From NCBI RefSeq assembly GCF_023229025.1, contig NZ_JALOAA010000014.1:1-54042 (forward strand): a stretch of 54,042 nt of DNA, in the 5' to 3' direction. The stretch comes from Sulfurimonas sp. (GTDB taxonomy: Bacteria > Campylobacterota > Campylobacteria > Campylobacterales > Sulfurimonadaceae). Both the position numbers and the translations under genes were made by a program. Under the pieces are notes generated by a model that did no database searches, had not been told where the DNA came from, and worked only from the letters and a program-made list of their open reading frames with translations. Positions 9,370 through 17,496 of the stretch are shown here, one piece after another (position 1 is the first letter of the stretch; every line of letters starts with the position of its first letter).

Positions 9370-10376
9370 TTTGAACTCCTTGTCTGTGCTGAGTTAATAA
9401 GCTTAAAGAGTTGAATACGGTTATTGTTGGTATCTGCTACATATATCATATTATCTTTTGTTATTGAGATATCTTCTGCTAGGGCAAACTCGCCTCTTCT
9501 GTTTCCATGATGACCAAGCACCATTAACAGCTCTTTATTTTGATTAAAAATTTGTATATTATTAAACATCGTATCGCTTACATAGATATTATTGTAAGAG
9601 TCTAGCGATATTCCTCTAGGGCTACCAAAACTCCCTATCTCTTGCCCTAACTGTCCAAATTTGTCTATAAACTCTCCATCACTACTTAGTATCTGCACAC
9701 GGTGATTCATAGAGTCTGACACATAAAGCTTTCCGTCACTTCCGATATCTATAAATGTAGGTCTATTAAACTCCCCGTCACCTGAGCCGTTTTTGCCGAT
9801 AGAGCCTAAATAATCACCCTTTAGGGAAGTCACATGTATCTGACTTGAGAGCGCATCCACGATATAGAGTTTTTTATCTTTGCTTATTGCGATTCCAACA
9901 GGTCTTTGCAGCATTTTTGGCGCTATGGAGTATTTGTAATCTCCATCTTCATCAAAGATATATATTTTCGCCCTTACTGAATCTGAGATATAAATATTTC
10001 CGCTCTCATCAGTCACAACATCTATAGGGTATAAAAACTGCTCTTTTTTAGAGCTGTTAATTGTAATCATTTTGTTCTTTTTTTTATCAAACACATAGAG
10101 TGATCTTGTAGCAATATCTGTTGTGTAAACTCTATCATCATGGGCGTGAATACCAAATGGAGCTTGGAGACTTCTCTCCTCCTCTCCAAACAGAAAATCA
10201 AAAGCCTTTGAGAAAAAACTTTTTTTAATCCCTAAATCATTAGAGTTGTGTATGGAAGAGACAAACTCTATCTTAGCCTCATCCGGTGGCGGCGGCCAGA
10301 CTAGCTTTACACCTTCTGCTGCATAAGAAGCTTCTGTGAGCACTACAAAAACTAGCACATATAAAAAATTTTTCAT
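9366..10376 (-). CDS. Secreted NHL-repeat beta-propeller protein
   Basis: This 336-residue protein has a signal peptide ending near SYA-AEG and no lipobox Cys. The mature start (KLVWPPPPDEAKIEFV) is followed by repeated NHL units of about 45 residues, for example RPVGIAISKDKKLYIVD, RPTFIDIGSDGKLYVSD, SPRGISLDSYNNIYVSD and AEDISITKDNMIYVADTNN, which gives about six propeller blades. NHL propellers usually bind other proteins or polysaccharide. The gene lies between the beta-barrel (13 nt) and the large cytochrome (4-nt overlap), so translation is coupled to both. A scaffold or assembly function for the cytochrome-barrel complex is an inference. A strong ribosome site (AAGAAGGGAAAAAG) precedes the start. 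Confidence 0.85.
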   Translation of the reverse strand: MKNFLYVLVFVVLTEASYAAEGVKLVWPPPPDEAKIEFVSSIHNSNDLGIKKSFFSKAFDFLFGEEERSLQAPFGIHAHDDRVYTTDIATRSLYVFDKKKNKMITINSSKKEQFLYPIDVVTDESGNIYISDSVRAKIYIFDEDGDYKYSIAPKMLQRPVGIAISKDKKLYIVDALSSQIHVTSLKGDYLGSIGKNGSGDGEFNRPTFIDIGSDGKLYVSDSMNHRVQILSSDGEFIDKFGQLGQEIGSFGSPRGISLDSYNNIYVSDTMFNNIQIFNQNKELLMVLGHHGNRRGEFALAEDISITKDNMIYVADTNNNRIQLFKLINSAQTRSSK

Positions 10377-10389
10377 CTTTTTCCCTTCT

Positions 10390-12168
10390 TTAAAATGTTC
10401 GCGTCAACTGTACTTTAAAAATTGAGCGCTCATTTTTTATCGTGTTTAAAACACTCTCTATCTCACTATTATTATACTGATATCCCATTAAAAAAGTGGT
10501 TTTTCCTGCTTTAAATGTTAAATTTGCATTTCCTGAATGCTCAAGAGTATTATATGCTTCACTTATTCTTGCAGAAGCATCAAATGCCCAGTTATTAAAA
10601 AGCCTATAGTTCATATTCATCTCTGCTCTTGGGTCAACACGGCTATCAGAGGTATTGTCGGTTTTAGTATTTATATACTCTGCTCCGACTTTAAACCCTA
10701 TACGCCCTTTTACCCCGAGTCTAAAATGAAAATCCAAAGACTCCATTATGTTTGTAGTAGAAGAGCTGCTTCTTACCCCTGATGCTGTTAAAGATGGCTC
10801 TGAGAGAGTATCTGTCTGGCTATATCTTGCCGTAATATTATTATTTACGATACTAAAAATTTTTGATAAAAAGTAGAGTCCAAAGTTATATCTCTGCTCC
10901 TCTCTTTTAGTAGAGTACAAAGAGTGATAATAACCGCTATCTACACTTAGGTTTGAGTTTATTGTCGGGAAAATTTTTTTGGCTCTAGCGGTTAGGTGAA
11001 GGTCATATCTCTCTGAGCTTATTTTTGTAGTGGTTGAGTTTGCATCAAAGGCGCTTTTTGTAGTAGAGTCATTTTTTTGCACGCCTACCTTGCTTACAAG
11101 AGTAAAAGGAACATCCGTAAATATAGTAGTTGCGTAGGTATGCGTAGCATCCAAATTAACATACGAGCTACTGCCGCTTGAGGATGCATCATCATATACA
11201 AACAGCATAGCGGACTCTGATATAGTGATACTCGGAGTTACTCTATAGTTGAACCCTTGGTTAACATTTAACGAGTCAAAGTTATATTTCTCACCTCCGG
11301 TTGAATTTCCATACTCCATTGTAGTTCCTAGAAGTGATAGATAGGTATCATAATCGGCATCTTTTGGTCTATAACCTATATTTACACCTGCATCCATAGT
11401 CTCTCTTACATAATATTCATCATTTTCATAAGATGCAGTAGAAGCAATGCTTAAGCCATCAGAAGCTCTCCAGTCATGAGAAAATACAAATGTATCTTTT
11501 ACCTGATTTATGCTTGTTATTTCATCGTTAATGTAGTTTTGATCATTTTTCAGTATGGAGTGTGAGTAGTTTGCTTGAATGTTGTGATTTTTTTTGTTAT
11601 AGCGAAATGAGCTGTTGTAGGTTGTAGTTTGAGAATCTTGCAGCCTATCACTAAACTCTGAGACTGTTTTTGTTGTTGTAGCCCCATATGTAACCATATA
11701 TGGCTCAAAATTCAAAGAACCGGTTATCCCCTCGCTACTAGTCTCATAATCGTAGTTCGTTGAGTAAGCACTATAGACCGTGTTTACCGGTCTTTGGGTT
11801 TTATTTGCATAAACGGTAAAAGGCATCTTTGTGTCTTTGATAAAATTTAGGTAAGCTTTATAATCTCTACCCTCTGTTTTCTGCTTTGAAGTCTCTTCGT
11901 CTCGTTGAAGTTCTTCTGTCTCAAACCTTATTACTCCTTCTAGTGAATAATCAAGTAGGCGGGGACTGTAAATATTGCCTTTGTAACCCATTTTATACTC
12001 TTGTGTAAAATTCTCTTTTGAACTCTCTCTTCCACTATTTGTATAATCATCTTGGATATATAGATAATTTAAGCTTCCGTAAAGACCTTTATCCGGATAG
12101 TCGTTTGCTGAGAGCTTCGAGGCTACTGCAAGAGTAAGGCAGAGGCAGCATAGGGTTTTTTTTTTCAT
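10390..12168 (-). CDS. Outer-membrane beta-barrel, candidate porin of a porin-cytochrome conduit
   Basis: This protein of about 592 residues has a signal peptide (cleavage near KLSA-ND). The mature part is made of alternating polar/hydrophobic strands rich in Tyr, Ser, Thr and Asn. It ends in FKVQLTRTF, with the C-terminal Phe expected of a Bam-inserted barrel. Roughly two dozen strands fit the length. A GTG three bases upstream (12171) is an alternative start; I prefer the ATG at 12168, 4 nt after the stop of the isomerase gene. No Shine-Dalgarno is obvious, so expression may depend on coupling. It is not recognisably MtrB by eye, but its size and position among multihaem cytochromes, a PPIase and NHL proteins fit a sheath-type porin through which a cytochrome passes. 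Confidence 0.8.
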   Translation of the reverse strand: MKKKTLCCLCLTLAVASKLSANDYPDKGLYGSLNYLYIQDDYTNSGRESSKENFTQEYKMGYKGNIYSPRLLDYSLEGVIRFETEELQRDEETSKQKTEGRDYKAYLNFIKDTKMPFTVYANKTQRPVNTVYSAYSTNYDYETSSEGITGSLNFEPYMVTYGATTTKTVSEFSDRLQDSQTTTYNSSFRYNKKNHNIQANYSHSILKNDQNYINDEITSINQVKDTFVFSHDWRASDGLSIASTASYENDEYYVRETMDAGVNIGYRPKDADYDTYLSLLGTTMEYGNSTGGEKYNFDSLNVNQGFNYRVTPSITISESAMLFVYDDASSSGSSSYVNLDATHTYATTIFTDVPFTLVSKVGVQKNDSTTKSAFDANSTTTKISSERYDLHLTARAKKIFPTINSNLSVDSGYYHSLYSTKREEQRYNFGLYFLSKIFSIVNNNITARYSQTDTLSEPSLTASGVRSSSSTTNIMESLDFHFRLGVKGRIGFKVGAEYINTKTDNTSDSRVDPRAEMNMNYRLFNNWAFDASARISEAYNTLEHSGNANLTFKAGKTTFLMGYQYNNSEIESVLNTIKNERSIFKVQLTRTF

Positions 12169-12172
12169 CACG

Positions 12173-13108
12173 TTATTGTTTCACAATCACCGAATTTTGC
12201 ATTAACCTCTCAAGTAGTTCTGCTTTTCTCTTATCCTCTTTTTTAGTTTTTAAATCTTTTCTAAGTCCATCCTTTATCTCCTCAAAAGAGAGTTGATTTG
12301 AGAGGGCTTTATCTTCTACTTTTACTATGAAAAAACCTATATCTTGCTCTATAATCTCACTCATTTGCCCAATTTCCATAGTAAAAGCAACCTCTTCAAC
12401 CGCTGCTTCTAACCTCCCTCTATGAAGAAATCCCATATCTCCCCCTTTAATACGGCTCATAGCAGTAGAGTACTTTGCCGCTACATCTGCAAAGGGAGTT
12501 CCCTTCTTTATCTCTGCCATCGCATCTTCGACTCTCTTTTTTGCTTTGCTTCTACCTTCTGGATCTTCGGGATTATTTCTCACATGTATCAGCCTAACTC
12601 TTATCTTTTCAGGCTCTTTAAATTTGTAGCTATTTTTTTCATAATAATCTTTTAGCTCTCTCTCGCTTATATCATACTCTATCTCTTTTTTATAGAGTTT
12701 TTTTAGAGTTTCATCTTTTTTGACAACCTCTCTAAAGGTCTCTTTTGTAAACCCAAGCTGCTTTATTGCTTCTTCTAGCTTTTCTTTAGAACCGTAAGTT
12801 GCAGCGAGATTTGTTAAAACTTCATCTACTTCGCTCTTGCTTGTTTTTATATTTTTTGAAACAGCATAAGTATATAAAAGTGTTTTTTCAATCAGAGCAT
12901 CAAGTGCTTTTTCTTGTAAAACTTTAAGCTTTTCATCATTTATAGTTGAGTGAAAATAAGCCTTTGGAAGCAGTTTTCCAACCTCCTTATCTCTCTCATC
13001 TACTGAAATAGCAGTACCGTTTACAACTGCAACTGTGGATTCCGGTAAAAGAACCTTATCTGCGTATAAAAACGTGCCTAAAAAGACTATTAAAAAAAAT
13101 TTATTCAA
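12173..13108 (-). CDS. Periplasmic parvulin-type peptidyl-prolyl isomerase (SurA/PrsA-like)
   Basis: This 311-residue protein has a signal peptide, a SurA-N-like helical chaperone region (about 25-140) and a parvulin domain (about 155-255) with IRVRLIHVRN, FADVAAKYSTAMSRIKGGDM, LGFLHRGRLE-type and IGFFIVKVEDK blocks. The start codon is TTG with a GGGTGGGG stretch 3 nt upstream; no better start exists nearby. It lies 9 nt after the NHL lipoprotein gene and 4 nt before the barrel gene. The position suggests a dedicated chaperone for the barrel or for secreted cytochromes, as PPIase genes often accompany outer-membrane cytochrome conduits. The enzyme class is secure; the client is inferred. Confidence 0.9.
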   Translation of the reverse strand: MNKFFLIVFLGTFLYADKVLLPESTVAVVNGTAISVDERDKEVGKLLPKAYFHSTINDEKLKVLQEKALDALIEKTLLYTYAVSKNIKTSKSEVDEVLTNLAATYGSKEKLEEAIKQLGFTKETFREVVKKDETLKKLYKKEIEYDISERELKDYYEKNSYKFKEPEKIRVRLIHVRNNPEDPEGRSKAKKRVEDAMAEIKKGTPFADVAAKYSTAMSRIKGGDMGFLHRGRLEAAVEEVAFTMEIGQMSEIIEQDIGFFIVKVEDKALSNQLSFEEIKDGLRKDLKTKKEDKRKAELLERLMQNSVIVKQ

Positions 13109-13117
13109 AACCCCACC

Positions 13118-14221
13118 CTATTTTTTTTCTGCTTGACTATCCGACTCTAGCTCCGGAGGAGCGGTAATTTCACTATATCTTTGAGGATTCTTCTCTTTCC
13201 ACTTCTCGCTGATATATTGAAATGTCTGTACTCTTCCGCTAAAACCATCAGCAATTATTATCTTATCATTCTCATCTATATATACTCCGGTAATTAGACG
13301 AAACTGAGTTGGACCGTAACCCCCACCGCCAAAAAACATAAGAAGTGCACTTCCCTTCTCATCAAATATCTGAACATTATTAAATGCACTATCGGCTACA
13401 TAAATGTTGCCGTCACTATCAATTCCAACACCCTTTGGTCTTGCAAAAGTTCCCGGTTTGTTACCGATATTTCCAAATTTAGTTATAAATTTTCCATCTT
13501 TATCAAAAATCTGTACTCGAAAGTTTTGCGTATCTACGACTACAATATTTCCGTTTCTTTGATCTACTGCAATGTTTGTAGGATAGTTAAACTCTGCATC
13601 TTTTGTACCTCTTTGACCTACACTATACAGAAGCTCTTTTGTAGCGATATCATAAGCTTTAAACTGATGCGCTTTTGTATCTACCACATAGAGTCTATGC
13701 TGTTTTTTATCTATTGCAATTCCTGTAGGATTTGCAAACTCCATTCTATCTCCAAAAGTCAAATTCAACTGCCCGTTTATATCATAGCGGTTTATTTTCC
13801 TCTCGCGTGAATCACTTACATATAGATTTTTATCTCTATCAAATGCAATTCCGACAGGGGAAGCAAGTCTGCCCACTGTGCCGTTGCCTATAAACATAAG
13901 CTCTCTTGTCTCTTCATCTATTACAAATACTGCATCCGAACCAGTATCTGCAACATACAGTTTGCCGTCTTGAATACCGACACCGTATGGTTTAATGATG
14001 TTTGAGACCTTTTTTTCGCTCTTTTTTTCACCCAAAAAAGCATCTAATGCACTTGTTTTATCCTCTTTTGCGCCACCTCTATAGGTCGCAAGATATAGTA
14101 TCTTTGGTGTTTGTGGATATTGAGGAAACGTTATAATTTTTTCTACTTCAACCTCTTTAGTGGCACAGGCTTGAAAAAAGAACATTACAACAACTTGGAT
14201 TGAAAGAAAGATAATTTTCAT
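13118..14221 (-). CDS. NHL-repeat lipoprotein
   Basis: This 367-residue protein has a hydrophobic signal segment ending FFFQAC, with Cys19 as the probable lipidation site. The lipobox is imperfect but has Ala at -1. The body is an NHL propeller with about six repeats: KPYGVGIQDGKLYVAD, SPVGIAFDRDKNLYVSD, NPTGIAIDKKQHRLYVVD, YPTNIAVDQRNGNIVVVD, RPKGVGIDSDGNIYVAD and ITGVYIDENDKIIIAD. The C-terminus is charged and Pro/Glu-rich. It is a paralogue of the NHL protein at 9366-10376, so the two flank the PPIase-barrel pair. A TGTTATAAT extended -10 (14256-14264) and a GGAG ribosome site precede the ATG, so it may start its own transcript. Confidence 0.85.
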   Translation of the reverse strand: MKIIFLSIQVVVMFFFQACATKEVEVEKIITFPQYPQTPKILYLATYRGGAKEDKTSALDAFLGEKKSEKKVSNIIKPYGVGIQDGKLYVADTGSDAVFVIDEETRELMFIGNGTVGRLASPVGIAFDRDKNLYVSDSRERKINRYDINGQLNLTFGDRMEFANPTGIAIDKKQHRLYVVDTKAHQFKAYDIATKELLYSVGQRGTKDAEFNYPTNIAVDQRNGNIVVVDTQNFRVQIFDKDGKFITKFGNIGNKPGTFARPKGVGIDSDGNIYVADSAFNNVQIFDEKGSALLMFFGGGGYGPTQFRLITGVYIDENDKIIIADGFSGRVQTFQYISEKWKEKNPQRYSEITAPPELESDSQAEKK

Positions 14222-14255
14222 GATAAGAACTCCGACTTTGATATAACAATACTAC

Positions 14256-14264
14256 ATTATAACA
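14256..14264 (-). promoter_or_regulatory. Extended -10 promoter before the NHL-PPIase-barrel genes
   Basis: On the minus strand the sequence reads TGTTATAAT, a perfect TGn-TATAAT extended -10, 34 nt upstream of the ATG at 14221. No good -35 is present, as is usual in Campylobacterota. It would give the downstream assembly and barrel genes a basal promoter separate from the cytochrome genes upstream. Confidence 0.55.
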
Positions 14265-14296
14265 AAGAAAGTATAATGGGAAAATGAAGACAGCAG

Positions 14297-14312
14297 GGAG
14301 GGGAAAGCCTCC
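14297..14312 (-). terminator. Weak hairpin after the tetrahaem cytochrome gene
   Basis: A GGAGG/CCTCC stem with a 6-nt loop lies 11 nt beyond the stop of the tetrahaem gene, followed on the minus strand by a pyrimidine-rich stretch (TGCTGTCTTCATTTT). It may act as a partial terminator that lets the tetrahaem gene be expressed at a higher level than its downstream neighbours. Confidence 0.35.
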
Positions 14313-14323
14313 TCTACTGAATA

Positions 14324-15064
14324 TTATTTATCGTGGCAACCTAGACAAAGGTAGCTATTTTGATTTGTATGGCGAAGGAAGTTAACCTCAGTATCTGTTC
14401 CTTGTGTTTTTCCACCGTTATGTGGATCATGACAACTACCACACTCTACTTGGTCATTTCCAACTCCACGAAGCAAATCTTCAACAGTAGTAGCACCTAA
14501 CCAAGCACTATTATCACCTAGTGTCGTAAGTACCGTAGCAACCGGTCTAAGTCCAGCTGTACCAGGAGTATATACAATTGAGACAGGGTGGTCGTTTGTT
14601 AAGTCAGGGTTACCGACAGTTGTAGTACCCGGAGTACCACCTATATTTCCACCGTAATCAACTGCTAAGCTATTAATGTCATTAGACCCAGCTACAGCAT
14701 TCATACCAGAACCCGGTGCATTTACGATAGAGTCAATAGCACTTACACCATCATGACAACTAAGACATGCTAGAGACGGACTTGCCGGAGTTGCTGCCGT
14801 ATTTGTTCCTGCTATTGTTGCTCCGTACATATCAAATGTTCCTGTAGGAGTAGCTTTGTTCCATAAAGGTGCGCCTGTAAAAGCAGTATTTGCCGCGTGA
14901 GGCGTATGACAATATACACATATCTCACCATTATCAGCAGTGTTACTATCTAACAGAGCATTAGCCGATAAATCATGCGGACTACCACTAATTGGACCGG
15001 CAAATGCAGACGAAATACCCAACATTGATGCGAGCACCATAACTTTGATTTTATTACTAATCAT
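14324..15064 (-). CDS. Secreted tetrahaem c-type cytochrome, possible filament subunit
   Basis: This 246-residue protein has a clear signal peptide (cleavage near AFA-G) and four CXXCH motifs: CVYCH, CLSCH, CGSCH and CLGCH. Candidate distal ligands are in HDLS, HTPH, HPVS and HDPH. Between motifs 2 and 3 there is a low-complexity Gly/Thr/Pro/Ala-rich stretch unlike the charged soluble cytochromes upstream. The layout and small size recall tetrahaem cytochromes that polymerise into extracellular filaments (OmcE type), but that is inference from motif order only. It is paralogous to the first part of the 12-haem cytochrome at 7291-9369. It has its own 191-nt leader with a CRP/FNR-type box, a strong ribosome site (GGAAGGGG) and a hairpin after it, so it is probably expressed on its own terms. 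Confidence 0.92.
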   Translation of the reverse strand: MISNKIKVMVLASMLGISSAFAGPISGSPHDLSANALLDSNTADNGEICVYCHTPHAANTAFTGAPLWNKATPTGTFDMYGATIAGTNTAATPASPSLACLSCHDGVSAIDSIVNAPGSGMNAVAGSNDINSLAVDYGGNIGGTPGTTTVGNPDLTNDHPVSIVYTPGTAGLRPVATVLTTLGDNSAWLGATTVEDLLRGVGNDQVECGSCHDPHNGGKTQGTDTEVNFLRHTNQNSYLCLGCHDK

Positions 15065-15140
15065 TTTGTCCCCTTCCCTAAATAGTATATAATTTTTTGT
15101 AATACTATTTTCTATTACAAGTATAACTTATTCTAAATAA

Positions 15141-15184
15141 AATATAATTAAAAGACAAACAAATATCTATTTGACTTGCGTCAA
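15141..15184 (-). promoter_or_regulatory. CRP/FNR-type box and promoter of the tetrahaem cytochrome gene
   Basis: The perfect palindrome TTGACTTGCGTCAA (15171-15184) matches the CRP/FNR-superfamily pattern TTGAC-N4-GTCAA. On the minus strand it is followed 24 nt later by TATATT (15141-15146), which would place the box near -42 to -44, the class II activator position. The gene starts at 15064. The identity of the regulator (oxygen, nitrate/NO or other) cannot be told from the site. A second possible -10 (TATACT, 15084-15089) lies nearer the gene. Confidence 0.6.
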
Positions 15185-15255
15185 GTTACTTTTTGTAACA
15201 AAATGTAGATAAAATCTGTTATTGTGATATTTTTGTGATGATTCTAACCATTCGT

Positions 15256-16272
15256 TTACTTCTTGTGACATCTTTGGCATACACCATATGGCATAGTGCC
15301 TCTCATTCTCAAGAGGAACAGTCCGCTAGATCCGTGCGGATTGTGGCACCCACTACAAGTTAACTCACGTCCGGGGCGGGCAGGATCGTCTCTTCCTTTT
15401 GTAGGATGTCCTCCACTTTTTGTCGGCGCGCCAAAACCTATAGCGGGTATAACATGTTGTCCGTTTGACATTTCAGCATGGCAGGTAGTACATAAATTCC
15501 AGATACTTTTTCTTAGAAAAAACTCGTTGTCTGAGCCATGCGGATTATGGCATCTCTCGCATCTTCCGTCATTTACAGGACCATGACTAAACCTGCTCTT
15601 CTCCCACTCCTCAACTCCCTCATGACATTCACTGCAAGTCTTTGCAACCGGATCTGCTACTAAATATTTTGAAGCACCTTTGTCCTGCATATTATACTCA
15701 CCGAATTTTCCGTTATGACAATCCGTACAGAGCCAGTTTGCAGCGGGTGCATGTGTGTTTCTTGTACTTATCATGCCATTATGACACTCATAACAAGTTG
15801 TCTTTGTAACATCTTCAAGAACTTCATTGTTTGTTGGAATATTTGATTTCATGTTGTGACATGAAGCACATTTATTCTCTTTTTCATCCTTATGGAAAAA
15901 TCTTATATCATACTCTTGAAGCTCATACTCATCAATCCCTTCAAAGAGTTCTGAAAGAAAATATAGCTCTCTGCTGCTCTTTTGTACAACTTCTCCACCT
16001 TTGTAAAGAGTGACAAAAACGGTGTTTTGTCCAGGATCTAATTTAATTGTTTTACAGTATGTATCTTTTTGCGGTTTTACTTCTAATGTTGTAGTTTTAT
16101 TGCTATGCTCTATAACTATAGAGTCTGCCTCACTGAATGTAGTATCTATTACAAAAGTACTACTCTCTCCAACATAGCGTGTTTTATCTTGAGGCAGGTG
16201 TATTGAAGATTTCTCTTGTGTATTGCCGCAGAGTGCGGCAATTAAAAAAAGCAGCAGATATAGGGGTTTCAA
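15256..16272 (-). CDS. Octahaem c-type cytochrome with N-terminal beta-sandwich domain
   Basis: This 338-residue secreted protein starts at a TTG, preceded by TAGG, with no ATG nearby. After the signal peptide, residues about 25-110 form a haem-free beta-rich domain (FVIDTTFSEADSIVIEHSN, NTVFVTLYKGGEVV) that looks Ig-like. Residues about 130-338 contain eight CXXCH motifs: CASCH, CYECH, CTDCH, CSECH, CERCH, CTTCH, CSGCH and CQRCH. The paired pattern CERCHNPHGSDNEFFLRK...CTTCH is typical of doubled-CXXCH cytochromes. The gene starts 6 nt after the upstream 12-haem gene and is co-transcribed with it. It is probably a periplasmic or surface electron relay; the extra domain may dock to a partner. 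The signal end has Leu rather than Gly/Ala before Cys, so it is not a good lipobox. Confidence 0.9.
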   Translation of the reverse strand: MKPLYLLLFLIAALCGNTQEKSSIHLPQDKTRYVGESSTFVIDTTFSEADSIVIEHSNKTTTLEVKPQKDTYCKTIKLDPGQNTVFVTLYKGGEVVQKSSRELYFLSELFEGIDEYELQEYDIRFFHKDEKENKCASCHNMKSNIPTNNEVLEDVTKTTCYECHNGMISTRNTHAPAANWLCTDCHNGKFGEYNMQDKGASKYLVADPVAKTCSECHEGVEEWEKSRFSHGPVNDGRCERCHNPHGSDNEFFLRKSIWNLCTTCHAEMSNGQHVIPAIGFGAPTKSGGHPTKGRDDPARPGRELTCSGCHNPHGSSGLFLLRMRGTMPYGVCQRCHKK

Positions 16273-16278
16273 ATCAGC

Positions 16279-17469
16279 CTACTTAAGGTTAACTTTTGGT
16301 GTTACCCTATCATAGTGACGACGAGCGTGGCATGCAGGTGCACATGAACCGCCATCTTCTGTCTCAATGAAACGAATAGGAAAGTTTATCTTACCAAATT
16401 TCGTTTTTGTTCTTAAGTGATGCGGGTACTCTTTTGTACCGTGAAAATCATGACATGCACGGCAAGAGCGACCTTTCTCTTTGTTTACATGAACAAAGTG
16501 CATATTATCTGCACCGTTTCTAAAGTTTGTCGCCGTTGTTGTATTGGCATCCATAATCTTCTCTTTCTCATGACACTGAAAACAGATATAATTATCCTCT
16601 TCAAACTTCTCGTAGAAAGTTCTAGGGAACGGTTTGTTTAACATACTTAAGTTATTTGAACCATGCGGATTGTGGCACGCTGCACAATCTCCCCATAAGA
16701 TAGGACCATGCCAGTCAGGATTATTATCTAGATGTTTTCCTATATTTAGAAGTTTGTCTCCATTTTCATCTCTTGTTAGAGACTCGCTATGGCATGATAG
16801 GCACAACTCTTTGTTTGTATCTTTTACTAAAAATTTAGGATTTGTTGAGCCGTGTGGGTCGTGACACTCCAGACACTTTCTTGGTCTATCAAGCGCACCA
16901 TGCTTATCTGATACGGTGCTAATCCAAACCTCTTTATCTACGTGACACATAACACATAAATCTTGTTTTCCATCAGCTTTTAACTGGTAGAGATGATTCT
17001 CTGTATGTGGATCATGACAGTTGGTACATTGATCTTTTACCGGTGGATGAATGTTTGCGGTATTTCGTAAAAACTCATCTTTATCTTGATGACATGAGTT
17101 ACAAAGCTCGTTTATACTTGATGCAACCAATAGCTTTGCATTGTCTGATTCATGCGGGTCATGACAAGCCGTACAAGCACCTGCTGCTACCGGACCGTGA
17201 ATAAACTCTTTGTCGTCCTTTGCTTCATGACACATTGCACATAATTCAGGAGGATCCATGATAAGAGCCTCTTCTCCCTTTGCGTCTGTATGACAAACAG
17301 TACAGTCACCCCACTCAAAAGGAGGGTGTTGAACCTTTTTTGATGTCCTAAGTTCTGTGCCGTAAAACTTTTCAGCCTCTGTTAAAACAGCTTCTTGCGC
17401 GAAGACATTAACAGATACAAAGAGTAAGGCAACTGCTATTTTCAATATAAAAAACCAACTATATCTCAT
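16279..17469 (-). CDS. Dodecahaem c-type cytochrome (11 CXXCH plus one CX3CH)
   Basis: This 396-residue protein has a signal peptide (cleavage near VFA-Q). The eleven canonical motifs are CTVCH, CAMCH, CTACH, CNSCH, CTNCH, CVMCH, CLECH, CLSCH, CAACH, CFQCH and CRACH. A twelfth site, C376-APA-C380-H381, has one extra residue (CX3CH). Pairs joined by DPH-x-S-N-x-K-LLV linkers show the doubled-CXXCH repeat architecture. Intervening HGPV, HPPV and HGA histidines could be distal ligands. It follows the mono-haem cytochrome by 27 nt and precedes the octahaem gene by 6 nt. The haem density (one per 33 residues) suggests a wire-like periplasmic carrier between the inner membrane and the barrel; that placement is inferred. 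Confidence 0.93.
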   Translation of the reverse strand: MRYSWFFILKIAVALLFVSVNVFAQEAVLTEAEKFYGTELRTSKKVQHPPFEWGDCTVCHTDAKGEEALIMDPPELCAMCHEAKDDKEFIHGPVAAGACTACHDPHESDNAKLLVASSINELCNSCHQDKDEFLRNTANIHPPVKDQCTNCHDPHTENHLYQLKADGKQDLCVMCHVDKEVWISTVSDKHGALDRPRKCLECHDPHGSTNPKFLVKDTNKELCLSCHSESLTRDENGDKLLNIGKHLDNNPDWHGPILWGDCAACHNPHGSNNLSMLNKPFPRTFYEKFEEDNYICFQCHEKEKIMDANTTTATNFRNGADNMHFVHVNKEKGRSCRACHDFHGTKEYPHHLRTKTKFGKINFPIRFIETEDGGSCAPACHARRHYDRVTPKVNLK

Positions 17470-17496
17470 ATCTATTTTCCCTTTTTTAGCTAAATA

